DNA from: Cacajao melanocephalus
Lineage: Eukaryota; Chordata; Mammalia; Primates; Pitheciidae
Length of the DNA stretch: 64,000 bases
Reading direction: 5' to 3'
Assembly (NCBI GenBank): GCA_963573385.1
Contig: CAUYLG010004927.1
Span: 1 to 64,000 of the forward strand
The first letter of the stretch is position 1. Each line of letters begins with the position of its first letter. The notes under the pieces were generated by a model. The model did not search any database. It was not told the origin of the DNA and saw only the letters and a list, made by a program, of their open reading frames with translations. Shown one piece after another: positions 54,601-64,000 of the stretch. A program made the position numbers and the translations under genes.

Positions 54601-54929
54601 GGCAGGAGACCTGGCAGCATCTCGGGCTGTGTCTCCTCGAAGGTCCCAGCTTCCCTGCAGCCTCAGCTCCTTGGGCAGCCTCGAAGATGGTTGGTTCCCA
54701 CTGACGGTGGTGGTTCTGGCTCCTGACTTCCCAATACCACCTTTTCTCTTGCTCTTTCTAGTCTGATGGGTAAGAGCAGCCTCCTGCTGTTACTCATATC
54801 TGGCTTGCCTCCCCATCCTTTGACTTTTCAATTCTCTCAACACTTTTGTATTTGGTTCCCTACATCAAATTCTTTTTTTGTTTTTTTTGTCCTCACCTGA
54901 ATTTCATCTTGAATTGTATCCTACATCAA

Positions 54930-55480
54930 ATTATAAATTATTGAAGATGGGCTCTGTTTTCCAAACAGGACACTCTTTGATAAAATAGGTAGCCATGGCT
55001 TGGTTTTCCTCATCACCATCAGGGCCTTTCCAATGCCAGTCTTCCTGAAATTATTTATAGGAACCGGAAATTGGTTACTAACTGGGGGATATAGAGAAGA
55101 AAATCTTTTTCCTTCTATCCTCCTAGCTTCAGCGGCTGGGGCCCACAAATCAAACTGATAAAGGCAGATGAACAAGAAAGAAAAACTAATTTTGTTTATA
55201 TATATACAAATGAGAGAGAATGTGACTCAAGGAGGTAGCCAGATGCTTGACGCTTATATACAGACTAGGCTACACAAAGAAAAGGGGCTTTGGGCTTCTG
55301 AGCAGGGGAAGCAAGTTATGGGAAGGGAGGGGGGAAATGTAAGGTAAAGAAGACTTGCCTTGTTGTGCATATAATACTCTCTCGGGGCAGGGATGGAGTG
55401 GAGGGGATAAGACTTGTCTCCCTGGAGTAGCTCTGTCCTTGGTACAGAGACATCTTTACAAATGGAAATGTCCTTCAAAC
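54930..55480 (-). mobile_element. Probable antisense ERV LTR
   Basis: ACAAATCAAACTGATAAAGG, CAGATGAACAAGAAAGAAAA and a GTGACTCAAGGAGGTAGCC core are antisense LTR phrases. Borders are uncertain. Confidence 0.5.
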
Positions 55481-55519
55481 ATATAATTTTTTTTTACAAA
55501 AAAAAATTTACTTACTTAG

Positions 55520-55868
55520 TGGTATGGTTTGAATTTGTGTCCCCACCCAAATCTCATGTTGAATTGGAGGAAGGGCCTGGTGGGAGGTGATTGGATCATG
55601 GGGGCAGATTTCCCCCTTGCTGTTCTTGTGATAGCGAGTTCTCAGGAGATCTGTTTATTTAAAAGTGATGTGGCACCTCCCCTCCTTCTCCTGCCACCAT
55701 GTGAAGCAGGTGCTTGCTTCCCTTTCTGCCATGATTGTACATTTCCTGAGGCCTCCCAGTCGTGCTTCCTGTAAAGCCTATAGAACTGCCTGTCAATTAA
55801 ACCTCTTTCTTTATAAATTATCCAGGCTTAGGTAGTTCTTTATAGTAGTGTGAGAATAGACTAATACA
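55520..55868 (+). repeat. 5' LTR of the MaLR element
   Basis: TGGTATGGTTTGAATTTGTG to GAATAGACTAATACA, about 349 bases. The polyadenylation-type AATTAAACCTCTTTC is conserved. Confidence 0.9.
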
Positions 55869-57451
55869 GAAAATTGGTGCTGGGAGTGACACACTGCTAT
55901 AAAGATACCTGAAAATGTGGAAACTGCTGGAACTGGGTAATGAGCAGGGTTTTGCACAGTTTGGAGGGCTCAGAAAAAGGATGAAGATATGGGAAACTTT
56001 GGAACTTCCTAGAGACTTGTAGAATGGTTTTTGACCAAAATGCTGAAAGTGATATGGATAATGAAGTCCAGACTGAAGTGGTCTCAAATGGAGATGAGCA
56101 ACTTATTGAAAGCTGAAGTAAATATCACTCTTGTTATGTTTTAGCAAAAAGTCTGGTGGCATCTTGCCCCTGCCTTAGAGATTTGTGGAACTTTAAACTT
56201 AAGAGAGATGATTTAGCATATCTGGCAGGAGAAATTTTTAAGCAGCAGAGCATTCAAGATGCAGCCTGGATGTTTGTAAAATTGCATGTTCATATGCACG
56301 AATGAAGAGGTTATCTGAAACTGGAACTTATATTTAAAAGGGAAGCAGAGCAGCCCAGCCATGTGGTAGCCAGCCATCTGCTGGGGAGAAATTCCACCCT
56401 GCTGTAAAATTTTCAGAAGTAAAGAGGAGGCAAATTTTAATAGCCAAGATACTGGGGAAAACGTCTCCAGGGCATTTCAGAGACCTCCATTGCAGTCCCT
56501 CCCATCACAGACCTGGATGCCTAGGAGTTAAAAATGGTTTAGTGGGCCGGGCCCAGGGCCCTGCTTCTCTGTGCAGCCTCAAGACATGGCACCCTGAGTC
56601 CCAGTTGCTCCAACTCTAGTCATGGCTAAAAGGGGTCAAAGTACAGCCTGGCCATGGCTTCAGGGGGTGCAAGCCCCCAGCCTTGGCAGCTTTCACATGA
56701 TACTGGTGCACAAAAGGTTTGGGAATTGAGGTTTGGGAATCTCCACCTAGATTTCAGAAGATGTATGGAAATGCCTGGCTGTCCAGGGCAGATGTCTACT
56801 GCAGGTGTGTGGGGCACCTTCATGGAGAACCTCTTCTAGGGCAGTGCAGAGTGGAAATGCGGTGTTAGAGCCCCCACGCAGAGTTCCACTGGGGCATGAT
56901 GTGAGCTGTGAGAAGAGGGCCAGTGTCCTTTAGACCCCAAAATAGTAGATCTACTGACAGCTTGCACTGTGTGCCTGGAAAAACCACAGGCACTAAACTC
57001 CAGCTGTGAAAGCAGCCCTGAGGGCTGTACCCTGCAGAGCCACAGGGGCAGAGCTGCCCAAGGCCTTGGGAGCCCACGTCTTGCATCAGTATGACGTGGA
57101 TGTGAGACACGGAGTCAAGGAAAATTATTTTGGTATTGTAAGATGTGATGACTGGCCTGCTGGGTTTTGGACTTGCATGGGGCCTGTAGCCTGTTTGTCT
57201 TGGACAATTTCTCTCATTTGGAATGGGAGCATTGACCCAATCCCCATACCCTTAATGTATCTTGGAAGTAACTATTTTTTACTTTACAGGTTCATAGGTG
57301 GAAGGGACTTACCTTGTCTCAGATAAGACTTTGGATTGTGGACTTTTGAGTTAATGCTGAAATGAGTAGAGACTGGGGGACTGTTGAGAAGGGATAATTG
57401 TATTTTGCAATGTGAGAAGGACATGAGATTTGGGAGGGCCCAGGGGTAGAA
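55869..57451 (+). mobile_element. MaLR internal region
   Basis: THE1/MST-int-like sequence beginning GAAAATTGGTGCTGGGAGTG, then CAAAATGCTGAAAGTGATAT and CTCTTGTTATGTTTTAGCA. Stops occur in all frames. Confidence 0.85.
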
Positions 57452-57795
57452 TGATACGGTTTGGATTTGTGTCCCTACCCAAATCTCATGTCGAATTGAA
57501 GGAGGAGCCTGGTGGGAGGTGATTGGATCATGGTGGCAGATTTCCCCCTTGCTCTTCTCATGGTAGTGACTGAGTTCTCATGAGATCTGATGGTTTAAAA
57601 AGTGTGGGGCACTTCCACCCCACTCTCCTGCTGTCATGTAAGATGTGCCTTGCTTCCCCTTTGCCTTCCGCCATGATTGGAAGATTCCTTAGGCCTCTCC
57701 AGCCATGTGGAAACTGAGTCAATTAAACCTCTGTTCTTCATAAATTATCCAGTCTCAGGTAGTTCTTTATAGCAGTGTGAAAACAGACTAATACA
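57452..57795 (+). repeat. 3' LTR of the MaLR element
   Basis: TGATACGGTTTGGATTTGTG to AACAGACTAATACA, about 344 bases. It differs from the 5' LTR by scattered substitutions and small indels. Confidence 0.9.
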
Positions 57796-58140
57796 CTTTG
57801 TTTTCAGGCAGTCATCGGGAGATACAAAGCTTTTCCTGTGTCTGCTGGCTCTCAATTGCCTTTAGCTCAAAATAATTCATAAGCCAAAAAGGCATATTTT
57901 GGGGTGACATATTCTGATACCTTTAAGGACAATGGGAACTGAAGAAAATGTTGTTGGCCGGCAAAGTGGGGAAGAATTAAGCTGTTTGGCCATGGTGTGT
58001 GTCTCCATACATATGAGCAAGAAATGATACAAAGAAGGGAAAGATGAAATCCAGAGAGCCAAGGGGGAAGAAACGGGCCCAGCTTCCAGAATCTGAACAC
58101 TGCAGAAAATCTTTCTCTCATCTTACTGTGAAAACCAGAA
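57796..58140 (-). mobile_element. Antisense ERV LTR fragment
   Basis: CTCAAAATAATTCATAAGCC and AAAAAGGCATATTTTGGGGT are the complement of the opening of primate LTRs such as that at 59150. Confidence 0.5.
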
Positions 58141-58571
58141 AGGCATCAATTTAAGACACAGGTAGATAACAGTTTGGTTCCTGTTTGAAGTTGCTTCCTG
58201 ACACCCATACTTTCTATTGAGGGTTTGCTGTGTGCTACAGAGGACATAAAGGTGAATTTGATAGGATACAGTTCTAACAGAACATGCAGCTTAGTGGTAG
58301 AGATAAGGCATCCTCATAAATAATTGTATCGAAAGTGTTAAGAAAAGGAATTGAAGAGGAGAGGTAGAAACACAGTGCTGGGGGAGATTAGAAGAGGATG
58401 TTAAAGGCATGTGCTTCCACCTCCACCTCACTGACCCATTCGGAAGAAAGGATGGCATGAGTATCAGAGGCATTCAAACCAGAGTGACTTTATCTTGAAT
58501 AGGGGCTGGATAAAATAAGGACGAGACATATTAGGCTGCATTCCAAGAGGTTAGCCGTTCTAGTCACAGGA
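58141..58571. other. Intergenic sequence, possibly old L2-type
   Basis: GGGTTTGCTGTGTGCTACAG near 58220 is L2-tail-like; the rest is unassigned. Confidence 0.35.
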
Positions 58572-59095
58572 TGAGATAGGAGGTTGGCAGAAGATACAGG
58601 TCACAGAGACCTTGCTGATAAAACAGGTGGCGGTAAAGAAGCCAGCTAAAATCCACCAAAACCAAAAAGGTGAAGAAAGTTACCTCTGGTCACCCTCACT
58701 GCTCATTATATGCCAATTACAATGTATTAGCATGCTAAAAGATACTCCCAGTAGTGCCGTGACAGTTTACAAATGCCATGGCAACTTCAGAAAGTTACCC
58801 TATATGGTCTAAAAAGGCAAGGAACCCTCAGTTCCAGGAATTCCTCACCTATTTCCCAGGAAACTCATAACAATCCACCCTTGTTTAGCATCAAATCAAG
58901 AAATAACTATAAGTATACTCAGCTGAGCAGCCCATGCCACTGCTCTGCCTATGGAGTAGCTCTTCTCTGATTCTTTTACTTTCTTCAAAAACTCGCTTTC
59001 AGTTTACTGTATGGACTTGTCCTGAATTCTTTCTTGCATGGGGTCTAAGAACCCTCTCTTGGGGTCTGGATTGGTGCTGCATACCGATGGCACAC
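58572..59095 (+). mobile_element. ERV1-type LTR
   Basis: TGAGATAGGAGGTTGGCAGA, GACCTTGCTGATAAAACAGG, TTTACAAATGCCATGGCAAC, TCAGCTGAGCAGCCCATGCC and CTCTCTTGGGGTCTGGATTG occur in the order of a well-known primate gammaretrovirus-like LTR. The 3' border is approximate and no internal region follows. Confidence 0.82.
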
Positions 59096-59149
59096 TAAAT
59101 TCTGCTAAAGAAAAAATTATTTGATGATTCTTGTTAAAACACAGTAAGT

Positions 59150-59730
59150 GACAGGGCTCAGGACATACCACTCCAAAATATGACTGCCACAGTCCAGAAT
59201 ATGCCACCCCAAAATAGGCCTCTTTGGCATATGGATTATTTTGAGCTGGTTATTTTGAGAAACTGCAGACACAGGAGAAGTTCTGGAAAGCTACCCTTTT
59301 GTGTAAGAGAAATTTGCAGCTATAAAGGCAGTCTCCATTTTTAAGTGTGTCTCCCTCTCTGCACCAGAAGGAAGACTAAATGTCTAGAGATGCTTAATCA
59401 ATGAAGAAGGAAGGCGTCAACTTAAATCTGTATAACAAAGGTACTTTTAAGATGCTTTTTTTGGCCATCTTTTCTTAGTTGGCCATTCCCTCCAGCCTTA
59501 TTTCTTTGTTTCAGAGAATAATGATATTTAAACCTGAGGTTTTAAAATCTTTCTTTGAGATCTACTCCAGAGATTTACTCATTTCTCTGGGTTATCTCCC
59601 ATGTTATAGGAGGTATACATGTTATTAAACTTCCGTTTGTTTCTCTCTTGTTAATCTGTCTTTTGTTACAAGGAGTGCCAGCTAAGAGCTCATGAAGGTT
59701 GGAGGAGACCATTGTTTTTCCTCCCCAACT
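59150..59730 (+). mobile_element. ERV1-type LTR
   Basis: CATATGGATTATTTTGAGCT, CTATAAAGGCAGTCTCCATT, TCATTTCTCTGGGTTATCTC, TTATTAAACTTCCGTTTG and TGTTAATCTGTCTTTTGTTA are ordered as in an ERV1 LTR. An antisense LTR follows almost immediately. Confidence 0.8.
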
Positions 59731-59739
59731 AAAGAGAAG

Positions 59740-60625
<886 letters not shown>

Positions 60626-60639
60626 CCTTCGTAAGGCAG

Positions 60640-61020
60640 ACTTTATTCAGGACCATTCAGATCCACATAGGGACCACTGTAATGGGATTTTTCAGTAGAG
60701 GAGAGAGATTAGGCTCAACTCCTAATATACCACGGGCAAGTGAGAATTTAGAGCCAAGGAGCAGGGTACAGGTCAGTGGATGAAAAATTATAAAAGGAAA
60801 CATGCAGGGAAAGGGGAGTTCTGGCTAAACCAGCCTAACGGGATTCTTGCTGAAGGCAGGCCAGGGTGATCAGACATCATCTGGGGGTGTTATAGAACTG
60901 AACTGGGATTGCCTGGCACAGCAAAGCCAGTCACTGAAATTAATAGAATGGTGTAGGGGATTAAAAGTAATATCTTTTCCTCACTTGTCTCAAGGTTCAC
61001 AGCTGACACCCTATAGCAAA
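60640..61020 (-). mobile_element. Antisense ERV-derived sequence
   Basis: CAGACTTTATTCAGGACCAT, GAGCAGGGTACAGGTCAGTG and AGGATTCTTGC-like GGGATTCTTGCTGAAGGCAG resemble an antisense LTR; its TTTATT would be the polyadenylation signal on the minus strand. Confidence 0.5.
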
Positions 61021-61029
61021 AAAAAAACA

Positions 61030-61142
61030 GGCCAAGTGCAATGGCTCATGACTGTAATCCTAGCACTCTGGGAGGCTGAGGTGGGTGAATCGCTTGAGCC
61101 CAGAAATTCGAGTTCAGCCTGGGCAATATAGCAAGACCCTGT
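61030..61142 (+). repeat. Alu left monomer, sense
   Basis: GGCCAAGTGCAATGGCTCAT to GCAAGACCCTGTAAG; the right arm is absent and a purine-rich tract takes the place of the tail. Confidence 0.86.
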
Positions 61143-61274
61143 AAGAAAAAAGGAAAAAAGGAGAGGGGAGAGGTGGGGAGGGGAGGGGAAGGAGGAAGAG
61201 AGGGGAAGGAGTAGTAGAGGGGAAGGAGGAGGGGAGGGGAAGGAGGAGAGGAGGGGAAGGAAAAGGAGAGGAAC
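61143..61274. repeat. Polypurine (GGGGA/GGAAGGA)n tract
   Basis: About 130 bases almost entirely of A and G on the plus strand (two or three pyrimidines), in GGGGAGG and GGAAGGAGG units. Confidence 0.95.
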
Positions 61275-61279
61275 CTAGG

Positions 61280-61690
61280 AAAGATTTTCTGAACTTCCCC
61301 TGAAGCAGGTTATAAGACCTTATATGAGAGGTGCACTACATACACCAAGAGAAATGGAACATCCTTATTTTCAAAGGCACAGAGACACACAGAAGAGTCT
61401 GAGTAAGCAAGACTTGCTGTTTCCCCAAGTTTATAACCATTAGATCATACTCTTTGCCCTATTATATCTCTCCACGACTGTCTAATCTTCATCAAACCTA
61501 GCATAAAAATACTCATGTTTACTCCATTTCTTTGGGTCTTCATTTCCTTATGAAGGCTTCTCTGTCATGTAAAACTTATATTAAATAAATTTGGATGCTT
61601 TTCTCTTGTTAATCTGTTTTTGTTACAGGGATCCCCAGCCAATGAACCGAAGATGAGTGGAAGGAAAGATATTTTTCCTCCTCTACAGTG
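61280..61690 (+). mobile_element. ERV LTR, 3' portion, sense
   Basis: CTTCATTTCCTTATGAAGGC, CATGTAAAACTTATATTAAA, TAAATTTGGATGCTTTTCTC and TGTTAATCTGTTTTTGTTAC. It is complementary to the LTR at 59740, so the two form an inverted pair. Confidence 0.68.
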
Positions 61691-62560
61691 CTAAGGTTGA
61701 AAAACCCTGGTCTAGGCAATTAGGAAAGTGAGTATGTTTCTGCTGCTTTGCCAAAAAGGAAAACTATATCCTTGACATTTGCTGAATTACCTTTTATCCC
61801 TCATTATCTAACACAAATTCAGTTGATTACCCCCAGAGTGTGTGTAAGGGTGAATAAGAAACTTAATTCTTCCTGTTGAAAATAAGGCAAAAGACCCACT
61901 TCCCTACTCCCCCTGCCTTTTTTTAAAAAAAAGAATTTCTTTCTCAGTCTTTTTCAAATGTATGTAAGCCTTTTTAAGAGCTAAATAAGCCTCTTTCCAG
62001 GCTCATAGTTCAGGAATGTTTTCTCAAGGACCTGGGAGTCATTTCTTTGAAATGTAACCATCAAGGAAGATAACACCCTACCTTCCTAGTCTCCTGGGAG
62101 GAGATGGGCTAACTTTGGCTGTCACCTGACTCCAATTTGCAACTCACCTGCCTAATGTGATGGGTTATTTCCAGTTAGCTGTATGTCAACGGATTTCTTT
62201 CTGTCTTTGCAATCTCTTTAGCAGATTGCCTGAGCTGTGCATCACATTCTGGCTTAATGTTTATTTAATCCTAACACTGTTTTATTTCTCTTCTTTGTAG
62301 AAAAGTTTTCTGAAATTGGGAGATTTTTTTTTAAACTTATATTGACCAAAGAAATGCCATTTTACTTACAATGGTTAAAGTGCAATATCTGTCAGAGATG
62401 TGGACACACAAATTTCTTCATGGTTTTATGATAGGCTACTTGACCAAGTTATTCTTTTTTTTTCTTTTTCTTTTTCATTTAACAGATGGGGAAACTGAAA
62501 ACAAAGTTATTTTTATTTTCTTATTTCATCTTGATTGGTTTAAGACAAAGTTCTCTGTTG
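61691..62560. other. Intergenic sequence, no feature seen
   Basis: Unassigned DNA; short T-runs only. Confidence 0.4.
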
Positions 62561-62563
62561 TTT

Positions 62564-62735
62564 AAATGTTCTTAGAAAGCTATTATATTGTATAATACAT
62601 AGTTATATTAATAATATATAGTATATATTATATAAATGTTCTTAGCTAGCTATTATATATTATATATGAGATATATATACAAATGTATATATATAAGTGA
62701 ACATATATATAAATGTTCTTAGAAAGCTATTATAT
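62564..62735. repeat. AT-rich tract with three spaced copies of a 25-mer
   Basis: AAATGTTCTTAG followed by AAAGC or CTAGC and TATTATAT occurs at 62564, 62634 and 62711, spaced 70 and 77 bases apart by TA-rich filler. Confidence 0.85.
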
Positions 62736-62829
62736 AGTAGCTCAGAAAGCTACTATATCTATTATAACTGGGTTAAGGACAAAATTATTGTCAAATAAAT
62801 TGTTTGTGATATCAAAATCACCTTTGTTT

Positions 62830-63110
62830 AAAAAAAAAGTGAAAACTGAGGAATGATGAGGTTCATAAGTTTGGAAAGGAGAGCTTTATTTCTCATAAAA
62901 GGTTGCAGCCTGCAAGGTGGCCATTCTGACAGGCTGGGAAGCATAATTTCCCATCAGAAGCCAGAAACAAGCACTTCAAGGGTGAGAAGAATAAGACGGG
63001 AATTTATATTGAAGTGGGTGGCCAAATATACATATTCAATAAGCTATAGGAAGAGTCATGAATGTTTATAAAATGAGAAACACATGTGCAATTGACTTTC
63101 ATGCCTTTTG
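62830..63110 (-). mobile_element. Probable antisense LTR-type fragment
   Basis: GAGCTTTATTTCTCATAAAA and GCCTGCAAGGTGGCCATTCT look like the antisense end of an LTR with a TTTATT polyadenylation complement. Weak assignment. Confidence 0.42.
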
Positions 63111-63119
63111 TCACTCCAA

Positions 63120-63650
63120 GTGTCAGGTTCCAGCCTATGCTGAGGTCCAACGGGAGTGGGTGAATGGGTGGCAGATAACTGAAAGAACACTTGGGAGACC
63201 ATAGGCAGGTGAAATATGGTTTTATTCAGCATCTTTCTTACACTGTTCCTTTGTCTCAGCTGCCTGCTCCAGCTGCATCCCTTTTCAACAGCCAGCTCTG
63301 CAGCTCCTGTCACTCCCACACTTATAGCTGCATTCCCTGGCAAACTTGCTGGTTTCTGGGTCTCCCCACCATGTCTGCCTGCAAGACAGCTGGCTCTCCC
63401 TACAGGCTCAGGAGCTTCACTCTCTCCCTCTCTTCACTCTTTCCCATGTACAGCATCTACAGGGCAGTTATAACCTATACAAACAATAGTGGCTTTGAGC
63501 CAAATATGAGCTTACACAAACAAGTTATATAACAAGAGGAGTTGTGCACCTGCATTCCAAACTTGCTGAGTCATGCTGGCCTGCATGTCTGCCTTGGCCT
63601 ATTCTTGACCAAAGCACATCTATTTACCTTACACCTCTCCATGAGACCCA
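63120..63650 (-). mobile_element. Antisense ERV LTR
   Basis: GTCAGGTTCCAGCCTATGCT, GAGGTCCAACGGGAGTGGGT, GGTTTTATTCAGCATCTTTC and CTGCATTCCCTGGCAAACTT are antisense phrases of a common primate LTR. Open frames in both directions here are LTR shadows. Confidence 0.7.
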
Positions 63651-63722
63651 TGTTCAAAAAATGGTGGCCTTAGCATGATTTCAGGGTGGAGTTTTGGGGC
63701 CTCTGATGTCAAAAGGTGAAGC

Positions 63723-63975
63723 AGGCCAGGCATGTTGGCTTACACCTGTAGTCCCAGCACAAAATTTGTGAGGCCAAGATGGGCCGATCACTTGAGCCCA
63801 GGAATTTAAGACCATCCTGGGAAACATGGCAAAATCCCATTTCTATAAAAAATACAAAAATTAGCTGGGAAGACTGCAGTGAACTGTGATTATGCCACTA
63901 CACTCTAGCCTGGGAAACAGAGTGAGTAAGACTGTCTTAAAACAACAACAACAAAACAAAAAACAAAAGCAAAGC
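63723..63975 (+). repeat. Alu with right-arm deletion, sense
   Basis: GGCCAGGCATGTTGGCTTAC, left arm with AAAATTTGTG in place of TTTGGGAGG. The right arm lacks its first half (ATTAGCTGGGAAGACTGCAG); (AAC)n tail. Confidence 0.9.
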
Positions 63976-64000
63976 CAAGGACATGAAGACCCTCACTGCG

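Larger units (their letters stand above)
55520..57795 (+). mobile_element. Complete MaLR (MST/THE1-type) provirus-like element
   Basis: Two same-orientation LTRs (55520-55868 and 57452-57795) enclose about 1.58 kb of MaLR internal sequence. This is the complete layout of a non-autonomous ERVL-MaLR element. CTTAG before and CTTTG after are 4 of 5 identical, consistent with a 5-base integration duplication. The internal part contains phrases such as GAAACTTTGGAACTTCCTAG and GGGCCGGGCCCAGGGCC. It has no gag, pol or env frame, as expected for the group, which used ERVL proteins in trans. Confidence 0.9.

Noticed and set aside
55520..57795. Autonomous endogenous retrovirus with genes
   Set aside because: The internal region is MaLR-type with stops in all frames and no gag, pol or env signature.

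Overview
This window is primate nuclear DNA, most likely from a simian. Introns and intergenic DNA are packed with about sixty Alu-derived elements: old J-like and younger S/Y-like dimers plus free left-arm monomers. They sit among MIR, L2, L1, hAT and MaLR/ERV remnants. Dimeric Alus of these classes together with a THE1/MST-type MaLR provirus point to monkeys, apes or human. Several codons differ from the human protein as I remember it, so a non-human simian is more likely than human, but that was not checked against a database. No operon, CRISPR array, tRNA or rRNA gene, or other prokaryote-type feature is present. | The only gene I can support is HELQ (HEL308), a Ski2-like superfamily 2 DNA helicase, on the plus strand. 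Fifteen coding exons lie between 1711 and 40781. Every one has GT-AG borders and the reading phase is continuous from exon to exon, ending in a TGA stop followed by a short 3'UTR with AATAAA. Together they encode about 701 residues, matching residues 401-1101 if the protein has the human length of 1101. The window therefore starts in an intron, and the first exons (N-terminus and Walker A motif) lie upstream. The exons carry helicase motifs II (DELH), III, IV, V and VI, then the winged-helix, ratchet and helix-hairpin-helix domains. | Layout. 1-1710: intron with four antisense Alus. 1711-40781: HELQ exons separated by introns of 0.5 to 9.2 kb, rich in Alus and in Alu left monomers. The larger introns also hold a hAT-Charlie transposase remnant, a MER5A-like element and old L1 pieces. 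40782-49400: 3' flank with MIR, Alus, CA/CT microsatellites, an old LINE of HAL1/L1M type and a solo MLT1-type LTR. 49400-53600: mostly unassigned sequence with two rearranged Alus. 53600-63650: a dense field of endogenous-retrovirus-type LTRs in both orientations, including one complete two-LTR non-autonomous MaLR element at 55520-57795. No second protein-coding gene is visible downstream. | I found no undescribed biological system. The most interesting structures are retrotransposon ones: two Alu left-monomer insertions with perfect target-site duplications, a possible left-right-left Alu trimer bounded by one duplication, nested and inverted Alu pairs in HELQ introns, the hAT transposase fossil, and the mixed-orientation LTR cluster. 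Element borders were read by eye and are accurate to roughly 5-15 bases, more loosely for ancient repeats.
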